Shown here one piece after another: positions 48,896-61,237 of a DNA stretch of 64,000 nucleotides (its first letter is position 1; each line of letters begins with the position of its first letter). This DNA comes from Erodium maritimum (lineage: Eukaryota > Streptophyta > Magnoliopsida > Geraniales > Geraniaceae). Made by a program: the position numbers and the translations under genes. The stretch lies in the NCBI GenBank assembly GCA_963921825.1, contig OY997595.1, positions 13,757,228 to 13,821,227 of the forward strand, written 5' to 3'. The notes below the pieces were generated by a model that made no database searches, was not told where the DNA came from, and worked only from the letters and a program-made list of their open reading frames with translations.

Positions 48896-49149
48896 CAAGA
48901 CTTATGAGCATTTGTTTGTCGGTATTAGGCCAATTTTTATTCGTGCCTTCACTTTTGTTGGTTTAATTTAGCAAGGGGTTGGTGGGCTACAGTTTTGATG
49001 GGCCACGCAATTGAGCCCAAAGTCATAAAAGCTACGCCCGGTCGTGTAGTGGTGGGTCACTCAGTTTCTTTCGGAAAAGCGGTGACGGCAACACCTTTCT
49101 CTGAGTGAAACTATGATCATCGCATTCGCGGCCAATAATCCATGTTTTT

Positions 49150-49330
49150 GTTCCAGTAGGCTATCGGGATGGGTTATGGTTGTGATGAGGGGTTCATTGA
49201 TTAACATGGATGCTACATTTGTGAGATTGGACGATGCCCGGAAAGTGTTTGATCAAATGTCTGAGTGAGACATGCTCGCATGACTTCGAATTGGGTATGC
49301 AGAAATTGGCAATATGGGTTGGTTTTGATT
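49150..49330 (+). pseudogene. PPR protein fragment, broken
   Basis: One frame reads GSLINMDATFVRLDDARKVF, DQMSE, a stop, DMLA, a stop, then RIGYAEIGNM. This is the signature of pentatricopeptide repeats of the PLS type (LINMYAK-like, DDARKVFDQM, GYAEIGN). Two stops within 20 codons and the absence of neighbouring repeats show a relic, probably a retrocopy or duplicate of an organellar RNA-processing gene. Confidence 0.65.
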
Positions 49331-51057
49331 CTCCCTCTTCGTCCACTTCTGTTGGAAATCGTGTAGCTTCAGATGATTTCACTTCATGTGAGGCTCTTCT
49401 TCTTTGTATTCAATCCAATGTTCTTAATGTTTGATATATTATGCACAATGTGGGAGGCTAGACACTAGGTATAGTTATTTAAAGGTTGTCTATTCATGGA
49501 TTTTTCTGAGTTGATGTCCAATGAAAATGTGAAGCTCTTTGAGCTTACTATTAGGGGTTCCAAATGACTTAAGCAAGAGGGTTCTTCAATCTTATTTGCT
49601 ATAGATTTTGATGCTATCATGGAGCCTAGGATCCTGCCAGAAGAATTACCCAAATATAGCTATTGTGCCCTTAATTTAAGTTGTGAGAAACTTGAGGAAA
49701 TTGGAAGACTATCATTGAGGTTTTGTAGGCCATTTCTTGGTTCCACACCTACCAAGAAGAATCATTTTTGCTGGTAGTTATCGGTCCTTTCGTGCTTAAA
49801 TGTATGATGTACACGTTCAATAGGTGACTTTCAATTGAGATGTTCATCTCCCGAGCCTAATATGGAGTGATTCCACGTTTCGTTGCTGAGGCCTACATAA
49901 GGAAAGACTCGAATCAAGTCCAAGTGTATAAAAACGTCGAGGTTGCTTCAGGATTGTGATAAATAAGGCACCCTCAAAACAGTTAGGAAGCGTTCTTTGT
50001 ACAGTTTGTCAAAAGTCGGTTCAATCAACCATTATTGGTCTCTAAAGAAAGATGTGTGGATGCAATGAGCTCAACCAGGTACAGCCAAGATTACAAACCA
50101 GAAAAAGTGGTCACTACTGCACAACTTGGTAATCTCATTTTATTCTCCCAATGATTGGTCAGAATAGAGACAAGAAAGAATTCTATTTACTCTTTTAGTT
50201 TTATGAGCTCTAATCCAAAGATGCATTACTGTCATTCTCAGTTGTCATTCTAACAATAAAAATTTCTCATGGTGAGCTGTTTGCAGGTGCCCTACTCAAA
50301 AGTTTCTACTAAGTGGAGCAATACAACTTAAACTAAGCAAAAGAAATGGAAAACCCCGTCTTTTGCTTTGGAACATGAAAAGAAAAGAACAAATATGATG
50401 CCCGTGGTAATGAGAAAGATTCTGCTTTTGCACTTAAAGTGATCAGTTTTATAGTTATCACAAAGTCAAAATTGCACAGGCTTGGAAATTGTTGGGAAAT
50501 TGCAGGTATTCGTTACTTTCCTCTCATCTTTTACAGTTATATGTTGATACATATCTTATTAAGCTCCTCGTTACATTATTGGACTATAGTGTTTCTTACT
50601 TACCGTAAACTCACATCAAAGTATACTACTGCTGCCTTTATTGGCCTGACAAGACTTGATTTGCTTATGTTTGTGTTTTGACTTTTTCGCTACTTTCCAA
50701 ACTTAATGCCTTGGATGAATTGTGCATGCATGAAGCATGATCAAATTTCCTCTCTTTCCTTTTACTTTTTGGCTAAATGCGCATGCATATTCAACTTGAG
50801 TAACAAATTTATCTAGCAAAAGCGAAGTTAGTGTCTATGGATTGGTGACGGGGTTTAGTTGAAAAGACAAGGTGAATATTAAGCATTTAATCTAGTTACA
50901 TGACAGTGGTTGTATTTAAACAATTGGGGTTGATAGAGACCTGAGAAGTGGCAACATTATAAGTTAAGAAAGTTATATTCTTGCCACCAATTTTATATTC
51001 AGCACAAACAAAGAAGCCAACCTTTCATAATGAGCATCCCTTCCTTTGAGATATTTT
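49331..51057. other. Intergenic, nothing recognised
   Basis: No domain, terminal repeat or RNA gene was recognised in this AT-rich stretch. Confidence 0.45.
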
Positions 51058-51069
51058 TAGCTTTGATCA

Positions 51070-51224
51070 GCAAGAAAGCGGGGAAACCCTACTCTAGTGA
51101 TATCTAATTTTCTAACTTAATCTCCGCCCACACTTGCTCCAAGCAGATGTATCCACTGGGGTTCGAACCTCTGACCTTAAGGAGATGAGAGAGCTCTCTG
51201 ACCACCAGGCCAAACCAAGTGGAC
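51070..51224 (-). mobile_element. tRNA-derived SINE
   Basis: The minus strand carries an A-box-like TGGCCTGGTGG (51212-51202) and a perfect B box GGTTCGAACCC (51169-51159), the internal pol III promoter of tRNA-related SINEs. A 12-bp duplication TAGCTTTGATCA flanks the element at 51058-51069 and 51225-51236. There is no poly(A): the 3' end reads CTTTCTTGC and runs into the TGATCAAA of the duplication, resembling the local LINE-like tails. Confidence 0.85.
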
Positions 51225-51236
51225 TAGCTTTGATCA

Positions 51237-52272
51237 TTGTTATTTCAACACTTTGTCTATGTTAATCTCCTAAATTGACTGGAATGATGAATATGAGGAT
51301 GAGAAATGGATTATGATTGATTATTGGTTGAGCAAGGGTTGAGGGACACCATCATTCAGTAGGAGATTCTAATTTTTGTGCAGTGCTAAACTGGTTCTGG
51401 CATGCTGAACAGTAATTACTGCTTCCCACTGGTTTGAACAAACAATAGTGCTCTTCACTTCCTTCCACCACTCAAGTCACTTACATATGACATCATCTTT
51501 CTCACAATTGAAAAAAGATTAGTCCTCTCTTCAGCATAATATGTTTGTAATCAGTATTTTCCAGCTTGAACACAAATGTCAGACCCACCATCACTGTTGT
51601 TTCTGGATTTTAGTGGCTTCTTATGCAGTTTTTTTTTTGTAATTTTCTGCATCGTTTTACAAATTATTGAGAGATGCTATTTGACCTATAGCATGTAAGA
51701 TGATCAATTCTGGTCCCCAGAAGACATGTTATATGAACAAAAGCATAGTTGTTGGTGTCATATGCATACAGAACATCCAAGTTTCAATGGATTCAAAATA
51801 GCTAATGCTACCTAAAGTGGCAGCATATGTTGGTATCTACTATGTTGACCAAAAGTTTGATTTTGGGCATTGGTCCACTCCAGTATTTATTTTTCCTTTA
51901 TAAACTAATTCTCTACAATAACTGCATACACACCCTGTTGCTGCAAAGGATTGGATTGGAGCAAGCACATAATTTTATATGTAAAGTTGACCAGCATTAC
52001 AGAATAGGATTTTAATTACAAGGAGGTGGGTTGTGAGACTTGTCTGCTACATAACATGAACATTAATTGCTTGTTGAAGGAGCCTTTTGTTCTCTGATCA
52101 GCTTGCATCTCCATGAATGTGCAGTGTTGATTTTCAAAAGAAGTAGATGCAAGATGAATATGCCAGCCACTTGTCAAAAAATAAAATATATGCAAGCTGG
52201 TTGAAGAATCCATTTGTTTCTCTATCTAAGCACGTGGTGGGATTAGGGTTGGGATTAGGATTTGGATTAGTC
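51237..52272. other. Spacer downstream of the PADRE gene, nothing recognised
   Basis: AT-rich sequence; the right part should include the 3' UTR of the minus-strand PADRE gene. Confidence 0.45.
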
Positions 52273-53074
52273 TCAGCTTGTAGCCTCAGAGATGCTGTGC
52301 AGTGAAGGTTGCCATGTTCTTGGCCTGGCCGTGGCAGCAGAGTTGTTGTTACTGGATGGAGTTGACCTCTGTCGGTGTCTTTCATGTCTAGTCACCTGAT
52401 ACATGATACATGGTATTATTAGACTCATCACACAACAACCTTTGTGAACATGATCATAATTAATGAACATCTAACAACTTAACAATTAGAGCTGTAGCTC
52501 AACTATTACATGTCACATGTGTTTGATACTTGAAATCTTTATACATCAAGATCTCTGAAGAGTTGTTGTTACCTGATGATGACTCTCTCTGTCCATTTCA
52601 GATCTTCTGGAGGTACTCTCAGCTCCTGCTGCAGGAAGCTTCTCAACTGTTTCAGACAGGGCCTTCCTCATCTTTGCTTGCTTCTTTGCCCCAAGACCTT
52701 TCATGACATCTGAAACACAAGAAGATCACAAAAGGGTCAGAGATCAAAACCCATATCATAACACAGAAATGAGAGATTAGAAGAAACAAACCTTGTGCAG
52801 TGATAAGTCTGTAAACTTGGCCAAGAAGCAGAGTATCCGTAGGACGGAGAAGCTTGATCCTGGTGACGCGGAGCGGCTTGTTCTGGGTGGTTTTGTGATC
52901 GGCGGCGGCGGCGGTGGTTGGGCAGAGGGTGGTGGAGATGAGCAGAGCAACATAGTGACCTGGGTTTGTCTTCATGATCTCACTAGCATGCACAGGCCAG
53001 TACAACTTGTCTACCCTCCCACTTGGGTGTTGTATCACTAGGGTTGCTGCATCAACTGCCTGACAATTCCCCAT
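52273..53074 (-). CDS. PADRE (DUF4228) domain protein
   Basis: Three exons (53074-52792, 52709-52573, 52395-52273) join with GT-AG introns into 180 residues. The N-terminus MGNCQAVDAATLVIQHPSGR is characteristic of the plant DUF4228 family, now called PADRE. Gly2 and Cys4 could be myristoylated and palmitoylated, which would place the protein at a membrane. KLYWPVHASEIMKTNPGHYVA and RVTRIKLLRPTDTLLLGQVY are the conserved core; the C-terminal 90 residues are low-complexity and probably disordered. Family members are induced by pathogens and abiotic stress; the biochemical role is unknown. The start at 53074 is chosen over an upstream in-frame ATG (53206) because the family begins MGN. Confidence 0.88.
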
Positions 53075-55040
53075 TTCTCTTTCAGACCTTGACCTTGAGC
53101 TTGGTGAAGATGGAGATGGTGTTTTTGCTGATACAAGAAGCAAGACAAGCTTGGAAGGAACAGATATGAAGCAAAGCAAGCAAGCCTCTTTTATAGCCCC
53201 CACCACCCACCAAATCTTTCAGAGGCTGTTTTTTTAAAAACAAAAACAAATGTTAAAATGGCTTTTTGATTTTTTTTTTTTTAATTGGAAAACTTTGAAA
53301 ATGGCCATGCGTCATTATGGGTTGGGGTGTGTGTGCACACAGTGGAACAAATGATGGTGAAATGTATTGCGTGGCAGGTTCTGGTTGGGCCTGAGGAATG
53401 GCTGGATAAGGGAGTGGCAGATGACTGATGCCCTCGAATAGATCTACACCGTTGAACCCTTACTGTTCCATTCCCCGTAAGAGGCTTTTATGGTTGACAC
53501 GTCACATATTAATGCACAGCTGATATTCTCTGAACGCTTACGTGTAGTACGTTAGCTGTCACTGTAACAATCATGGTATGCCACGCGCGACTGATGTCAT
53601 GTGATGTTCACGCGCCAGACCCATTGAAAGAAAATGGTGGTAAATCTTCAAGTACACAGAGACTAATAATCCCAATAGATAAGGAATTTGAATTTGCAAT
53701 GAGGAAGCCAAAATGTTGGTGTAAGTGTGGTATTTAAACAGTGAGGTCGAGATCAATGAACTCAAAGTGAGCACTAGACAATAAGTTGCATTATTAAGAA
53801 AAAAATTCATTGATATTGATGCAACTTCACATTCTTTATATATGTGAAGTCTAAATCATTTAACTCAAAGTACGCACTGAAGAACGACTTTATCAAGTGA
53901 GATTATTCGATGTGATCAAATTAAAGAGGAAGAGATAGGAAGAAAGGTTAAGGGTGATGCTTTGTGATCCATGGGCAACCTAGAAATGGTCCCAAATGCC
54001 AATCTTAATTTAGTCACCAAAAATAGAGAGGAGCAGGACCACAGACAAAGAGAGGGACAGGACCGAAATGGAGAGAGAGTGAGGCGCACGCGATAGCGAG
54101 ATGAGAGTGGGCAAGTAGCGGGCGTGAAAGTGAAAACGTATTGTTGTTGCAGGAGGAGAAGTAAACGTGAAGGAGTCACTGGTTGTTCATGTTCTTGTGT
54201 GGGTCCCAACCCAAACACTTGTTCGTATGTGCATATGTATATGTATGTAGAGGAAGGAGAGTGTAAGTGTAAGTGTAAGTAATAAGTGGGTGTCGCATGT
54301 GAGAGACAAGTGCACTCATTTTCTTAGCTTCTTTTTTGTGTTACTGAGGAAGAAATAAAAGGTTGTCTCTCACTGAGAGCAAGGATCCAAACAAGGTTTC
54401 AGAAAAATACATATAATGGTGATGATGAAGAAGAGGAGGGGCATTGTGTACTTACATATAAAGATGATTGCAGAGTGAAGGGGGGAGCATGACAAAGCTT
54501 CCATGCTGGTTTTTATCAGATTTTGGGAACAAACCCAACTCATACATATCACTATGTCATATGTCATGCCACTTCCATAATTTTCATCTTCTCTATTTTT
54601 TAAAATATATAAATCCCTGACCTGATTTTTTTGTATCTATTTACACATTCGTTTTCATTTGATTCCTTTAACATGTAGGGACCAACCAAATATTACAACC
54701 ATAATTAAGCATATGAAATGTAAGATTTATTTTTATTTTAATCAGTCAGCCCTCCTCTGTCACCAGTGTTCCCCCCTCCCCCCTCCCCCCCCCGCTTTCG
54801 TTCATAACATCGAGTCTAAGAGGCTTAATCCTAAGTCTAAAAGACTATAGCGAGCTTTTAGGACTATTCTGATATCGATCTCCACAATATATGGTCTCGA
54901 TTTGTTGTGGTTAGATTTTGGTAAAGCTTTACCAATCGAACACCTGCACAAGTAGGTTGAAGAAGGTTTCGGAGCAGTACAATCGGTGGGTATGAGATCC
55001 GGGGGAGGGACGATAGGATGGGGTCTGCTTCTACGACAAC
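53075..55040. other. Promoter side of the PADRE gene and spacer
   Basis: The proximal few hundred bases should be the PADRE promoter. A short run of GTGTAA units lies near 54261-54280, GA-rich sequence near 54020-54110 and a C-rich tract at 54770-54793. No gene was recognised. Confidence 0.45.
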
Positions 55041-55043
55041 CCA

Positions 55044-55441
55044 ATCTTTCATATTTCATTTACAGTACCTTAATTTTTTTGCCACCTCAGTACCCTAAAC
55101 TTTCATTAATTCATTTAGAGTACTTAAATCTTTTTTGTGTCACCTAAGTACCTAAACTTTCATTAATTCTATTTTACTACCCACCGTTAAGTTTACCCTA
55201 AATTTGGTTGTTAGTAAAGAGTATTATGATCATTTTACCTGTTTTTGATGAAAAATCAGATGAAAAGTTAAAGTGGGTACTAAATTAGAATTAATGAATG
55301 TTTAGGGTATTGAGGTGACAAAAAAAAATTAAAGTACTGTAAATGAATTAATGAAATTTTAGGATAATAAGATGACAAAAAAAAATTAGGGTGCTCTAAA
55401 TGAAATATGAAAGATTTAGAATACTAAGGTGGAGTTATCCC
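55044..55441. mobile_element. Mutator-like MITE, left end truncated
   Basis: This copy of the family seen intact at 63007-63411 has inverted arms CCTCAGTACCCTAAACTTTC and ATGAAAGTTTAGGG around the shared centre TTTACCTGTTTT. The right end TTATCCC is present. The left outermost 20 bases are missing. Confidence 0.75.
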
Positions 55442-56410
55442 TAAAAAAACAAAGAGGTTGAGACATAGCCCTGGATAGATCTTAGGCGCTAACCCTTTAA
55501 CTAAATGTTCGACTATTTCAAGTGACTTATGGGGGATGGATCCCTTTTTCCAATGGAGGCACAATGCTCTCACTGCTTTCACTTTTCCTGACTCGACTCA
55601 GATAAGCATGTTGTGTTTAACGAACACGCTGATCCCCCAATGGAGATCCTTAGGAGATGTGAGGATAATGTCAGGCATCCAAGGAAGTCCCCAAGAAATG
55701 GAGTAGACTTGGGATCGAGTTGTGTAAGATCCCATCGGGACGGGACGTGTCTCTTCAGCGTCTCGCTCTCCCGTCTAGTACTCATTGGACCTGGCGAGGT
55801 TGGTAGCAGGCCTCTTTTGGTTGTTTAGGCCAACGAGAGCTCCTATTATTGATCCACGACATCACAACGCCGCTTTGATTTTTCACCAACTATCGCCGAT
55901 ACTTTGGGGGAGACCCCATCGTCTTCCATCGTCAGTTTCGCATTCAAAACCATCCGATGATTCCAGTCGCCATGATCCATATCAAGGGTGTCAATGTCTA
56001 GATCCAACGGATGGGACTGGAGCGGCGATTCACGGAGGCCTCGAGTGATCTGATACGCCATGACCTCTGTCGGAACCTAAGTCAGGCCTCCGATGAGCTT
56101 GGATGACCGGACGGTGGCCAAGAAGATTTGGGATCTCAATAGATCCACCACAGGTAGAGAAAAAAGCTCGCAGCGGAGGCGGCGACGCGGTGACGGTCGA
56201 CTGGTTGTCATAATGGGAGGAAAAGGATGTGCTGGTAATCGATCGGGAGTGAACGGATTTAACAAGACCTTGGAAGAAGGACGTCGAGGACGACAAGAAG
56301 CCCTAGTGTCAACTGACAGAGGAACTCTCGCCATTTTCATTACATTAAGTTTGAACCCCATAAATAAAAGCCATATAAGTAACTTACAAAATGTAAATTT
56401 CTCATGATAG
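55442..56410 (-). other. GC-richer segment of unknown origin
   Basis: Minus-strand stretches open for 70-185 codons include a start MARVPLSVDTRASCRPRRPS and later WDLTQLDPKSTPFLGDFLG. They are arginine/proline-rich and broken by stops. The composition resembles the 5' part of the local LINEs, but no diagnostic motif was found, so I do not assign it. Confidence 0.3.
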
Positions 56411-58140
56411 TTTTTTTTAATATAATTATGCCTAATATCTACAAATATGTGATTAGAATCGGCAATCTTATACTTAATATAAGGTGTTTCGGAAGCTTGA
56501 TTCGAAAGACTAATTGGATGAAAACAACAAAACTCCATTGGATTGATAACTAAAATGAGCATGAAATCAAAGTGATGGCCACCAAGTATACATAATCTAT
56601 TTTCGAGTAATGAGAATGACACTATCACGTGCAAGAAAATTACATTTTGGCTCTAATATAAACTTGGGATTGTAAACAACCCATTTAGGTAATTCCTTTT
56701 TCTTCTAAACTCCAATTCTCACCCACGAACCCTCTAAATTACCACTTCATACCCTTTCTCCTTTTCTCGATTATGAATGTGGTTTGTCTATAAATGTTAA
56801 TGGTACAAAAACTACTTTCATCAACTAGAAGAGACAATTTGGCCGATCTAACTACTTAATTCAATTGATGGAGGATTGTTCCTGACATGTAAGTTTAAAT
56901 TGATTTTTTTATTGGCGAAAGCAAATTTAGATTAACTTCAATTCCGAGGTAGAAAAGATTACAAAAAAACGTAATCTCACTACAGATTACGGCAAACAAA
57001 AGCCAGTGAAACTATAACAAAAGCCTCAAACACATGAAAACAACACAACAATAGAGTAGTGTACCAATCTGTCAAGGTGGAGTCTGATGAGCACAAGAGT
57101 GTAGAAAGGCATCTTCACGACTGAGCAGAAGTATGAATAGCAGGCACCAATAGTGGATTGGTGTGCAGCAAGAATACGAAGTCTTTACAGAAAACTTCAG
57201 TAGATAGAGATTTTTCTTCAACAAAAACATTTATGAAACACAAATACATAGCAATTGGTGAATAGTTATTAGTGTCGGTGACAATGGTTGACTTAATATG
57301 ATGATAGTTTTTGTCACTTAAATTTTACTAAAAATAAATAAATATTTCAAACGAAAGAGATCCACAAAGTGGGATAGAAACCCCAAGAATAGATATTTGT
57401 ATTAAAACATTTGAGAATTCATAATTAGCAAGTATATTCATAATAGCTGGAATGAGGTCTGCAATTGTATTATGGAAGTTAGCATATAATTAATTAGATT
57501 AAGAATATAATAGGAAACATGTCATGTGTAATGAAGGCACTTACATAGTCACATGGCATATTGTACTTCCCCGTATCTTGATTGTGGAACCCTAATTAAA
57601 CCCATGATTTCAACAGGGATATAGAGAGGGTTTCTTTTATAGACCACCCTGCAGTCAAGTTATCTCCATCAGTCAAGTTATCTCCATGACTTAAGTGCTT
57701 GAGACATTGAAAATTGCACATTCACATGGGTAATTTACATTTCATTTTCCATGATTGTGGTTAGGGTTTGACTGATATTAAGCTTTAGAAAACTCTTTTA
57801 TGAAACTTTCATTTATTAATCGTTATGGTTGTACGTTGTACTTCTGGTCGTATAATGAATTGGAGCGTGTTTTACATTTACGAACATTTGTTATTGATTG
57901 AAGACGTTAATATCGTTGTTCGACTCAACTGCGCCGCAAAAGACATGTCATACCCATGTGTCTTGCGAGACCACAACTTCAAGCATGATGGCGGCTCGTG
58001 GTTCTCATTGTGCGTGTATTGTTCTTTTCATGCAACCAAACAATTATTATGTTATCAATGCGTGCAATCAATACTATCTATATGTTCGAGAAGTCATGGC
58101 GCTCATCAATTTGTATTAATCGTTGAATATCAAATGCATT
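56411..58140. other. Intergenic, nothing recognised
   Basis: AT-rich sequence. A 19-bp direct duplication (AGTCAAGTTATCTCCAT core) occurs at 57651-57688. No supported gene. Confidence 0.45.
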
Positions 58141-58485
58141 AGGTATTCTAGGATAGTTGATATAATACATATTATTTAAAAAAGATTTAGTCAAAATAGA
58201 ATTTATTCAAACGTATATTTGGAATGAATTGATTGTTATATACCAATAATTGTATTTACAGCAAAACTCTCATGAGTATAAATCAGAAAGATTTCAAAAG
58301 CTATCATGGTATTAGAGCTAAACTAAAAATCATTTCCGCACTTTCTATTTTCTAAACTGCTCTTACTGAGAAGAACATTCGAGCTTCCATTCCTGTAACT
58401 TTGGATATGGAAAATGGACATTATTCGTTATGGTCAGAATCATTTTAAATCCATCGTTGGGTTCATAGTCACAAGGATCATTTGT
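58141..58485 (+). mobile_element. Copia relic D: 5' LTR end, primer-binding site, gag start
   Basis: An LTR end with CA at 58305-58306 is followed by TGGTATTAGAGC (58307-58318), a one-base variant of the usual tRNA-Met site. A gag-like start follows, with IPVTLDMENGHYSLWSES and then a stop. The left limit of the LTR is a guess and the rest of the element is absent. Confidence 0.65.
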
Positions 58486-58827
58486 AACATCCAACCCAGC
58501 CTAGCCCACTTGTCCTTTATGGGAAACAAATGAGGATTCGATGACGACCACCATCTAGTCTAATCAAGAATTAGGCATGTTTATAACAAAAAATTCCTCG
58601 GGAGGGTATTTAGGGTATTTCCCAATAGGAGGAGCCAACACCCCCCCAGAGAGTCGGGGAGGATCAGTTGGAAGTAGTGCGACGAGGGTAGGAAAACAGT
58701 TCCGTCGGGAACCATGAGAGCATTCGGCCATGGGTTTTTAGACCTAAGTAAAAAATTATCTCTTTTGCTAAAAGAAAAACCCCCTTAAACCTATGCATAC
58801 AAACGCCTTTTTTTCTTGTGGGAAAAG
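58486..58827. other. Intergenic, nothing recognised
   Basis: Spacer between the copia relic and the nested cluster; no feature supported. Confidence 0.4.
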
Positions 58828-58902
58828 TTAGAGCATCTCCATTAGGGGGCCAATGAGGGTCAAAAGAATCGTCAAAAATAGAGAAAAAAGTGAAAATCTC
58901 CT

Positions 58903-61237
58903 TTTTTTGATCAGCAAATGTTTTATTAGGGGAACAGGTTTTCAAACCGAGAACAAGTTCAAGGGCGAACCCTCATACAACCAAGAGTATGTCATGTGGG
59001 CATCTCGAACCAGAACTAAACATGTAGTATCACTACAAACCAGAGCCACAAGGGGCTACGACCACCATTAACCAGAAGTAAAAAACACACGGGTCTAACA
59101 ATCAACCTATACCCAGATCAAACGTTGAAGAAAACAGAAAGACACACAAGTCTAAACAACCAGCACCAAAACCAAACAAACACTAACCAGGTCTAGCAAA
59201 CCTAAAACAAAACAATAAGCTCAAAACCAAAGTACCCGCAGTAGCAAAGCTCCACCCCTGCCAGTAACTCCGCAGACGTATCCCCAGCCAAGACAACAAC
59301 CAAAACAGGAAAAGTAGATGACTCCACCGCACACAAGAAGCCCAAACAGTGAGGGAATCCGGAAAAGCTCGGACCTCGGGTTTCCGAAGAAACAAACATC
59401 CCTCTAGCCAACACAAAAGAGGGATACCCGAGAACCAGTATCAATCGATACCAAGCTAAACTGAAACCCTCCAAAATCCAGGCTGACCCCGACCACAAAA
59501 TCCCCCTCACGGGTTAGAGACTGCCGGCTAACACCGGGAACAGTCTCCCGACAACTTCGTGACAAAACGAAGAAGAAGGAGGATAAGGAGTAGTGGACAA
59601 ACCTGAAAAAACTCCTCCGCTACCCAAGTAGGCTGGACCCAAAAACGAACCGCGCCGATCAGCAACCCTAGCGTTGTGAAGCAGCGACCCACACCCGATC
59701 AGTAGATCGGGACTCCTACACGAGCAGCAAGAACTCGAGCAAGCACCAGAGGAGTGGCTGAGCAAACGAGGACGAGGACGGACCAAACCCCCCACGAGAC
59801 CACCGTCCACCAACCGATCTGCCTCCCCAGGTCCAGATCTAACCCAGCGGCTTCTCCCTCGATGTCTATAGCCAGACATCCAACCTCGGACACCGTCGGA
59901 CACTCCTTCACCGGAGCAAACTGAGGGAAAAGGGGCTAGCACCCAAACCAGAGGAGAACATATCTGAGGTGTAAAATTGCTCGGGAGAGAAGGTGTCAAA
60001 AGTGAAGGAAAAAAGGATCGGTGGCAAAGTTAGGGTAACGCCGACGAAATAGATCTACCAGAACTAGGGGTGAGCATCGGCCGGTACCCGCCCAAAATCT
60101 CAAACCCATTACCCAAACCGTTTTTTCCGGTTACATAAAACTCGTACCCATCCCTATCACTGGTCGCTAAAGGGAAGGCCGATAACCGCCCGACTTCACT
60201 ACCGACCGGGGACGATAATAACCAACCAACCTAGGCCCAATGGGCTTCTTATTGGGCCTACTGAAATAAACATTCAAAAACTGTCTATGCAACATGTTCC
60301 CTTCAAAACAGTATACTTCAGTGCTCCATTTTCACTTCAAAAATGATTAAGGATTTAATGAAGGAAGATCCTAACTCATTTTATTTAAATAGATCATCAC
60401 CAAATTATTAGAAGGAAATACACAGATGCAAGTAACCGGACAAAAACTATTTATGCAACATGTTCCCTTCAAACATAGTTCAGGTCCATTTTTTAAATAA
60501 CCACCAGCAAATAGTATTTGAATGTGAAATACAGCTCTATATCACATGCTCCTATATACTTGTAGAGACATACATAATTTTCAGTCTAAAAATATCTCAA
60601 CTAATTGCAAATCGGTAGAGACATGTTCCCAAGAAATGCAAACAAGTAAATAACATCAAAAAACAGTTTCCTCGTGCTGGTTTCACTTCAAACACAGCTC
60701 AAGGGATTTAAAAGTCCATATCTTACAAGTTTTAATTGACCAGCTTATTTGAACGAGGAATAGCATGAATGCAAACACTTCAATTCGCGAATGAGCCTCA
60801 ACCCATCACTTGCTACAATGCCGGCCGGATCGGGTATAACCGGTTTTCTTGTAAGAAAACCGGTCAAACCCGTTGACCACACCGGTTCAGCTATTTTCAA
60901 CCCGTGCCTACCCGTGGTAAAGCCAGTTTCGGGTTTTCCGGTGACGGGAACGGCCGGGGATGGTCGGTTTACGGTGATGGTCGGATTTTTGCTCAGCCCT
61001 AACCAGAACCAGTAGATCTACAAGTCACGAAGGCCGAAGATGGAGCGATCGAAGCAACAAAAAGGGGGGAAAGGGTGAAAAGGGAAGAGAGGCAGAAGGA
61101 TGTGTCACCGGCGTCGTCTTTGGCACCAGATGGGCCAGGTCCGACGCCGATGACGGCGGCGGCTAGAGGACTAGGGTTGAAGAAGGATGGGTGCGTTCTA
61201 GAGAGAAGACGGAGCGTCTCTCTCTAGAAACCTAAAT
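58903..61237 (-). mobile_element. Non-coding LINE-like element inside the MITE
   Basis: A perfect 13-bp duplication GTGAAAATCTCCT flanks it (58890-58902 and 61238-61250). On the minus strand it ends ACATTTGCTGATCAAAAAAA, a short A-tail. The body, once the hAT-like insertion is excluded, is about 1.4 kb, GC-rich, with a CGCCGCCGTCATCGGCG region near its 5' end. No reverse transcriptase or endonuclease is encoded. The 3' third shares ATCTGGGTATAGGTTG and a TTGTTAGACCC word with 61867-61900. Confidence 0.85.
60065..61001. mobile_element. hAT-like non-autonomous element inside the LINE-like element
   Basis: The ends TAGGGGTGAGCA and (inverted) TAGGGCTGAGCA form 12-bp terminal repeats with one mismatch. 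An exact 8-bp duplication ACCAGAAC flanks the element at 60057-60064 and 61002-61009; 8 bp is diagnostic of hAT. The interior (937 bp in total) has inverted ACCGG-rich sub-terminal motifs, such as CCGGTTTTCTTG next to its mirror near 60840-60865, and no transposase. Confidence 0.88.

Noticed and set aside
51140-51224. Possible minus-strand tRNA gene (perfect B box GGTTCGAACCC)
   Set aside because: The sequence extends beyond tRNA length without a cloverleaf end, has a 12-bp target duplication on both sides and fits a SINE.
53075-53206. Upstream in-frame extension of the PADRE protein to 53206
   Set aside because: The conserved family start is MGNC at 53074 and the extra 44 residues are hydrophobic with no family support.
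54261-54280. GTGTAA tandem units as a telomere-like repeat
   Set aside because: Only about three units, and not the plant telomere unit TTTAGGG; simple low-complexity sequence.
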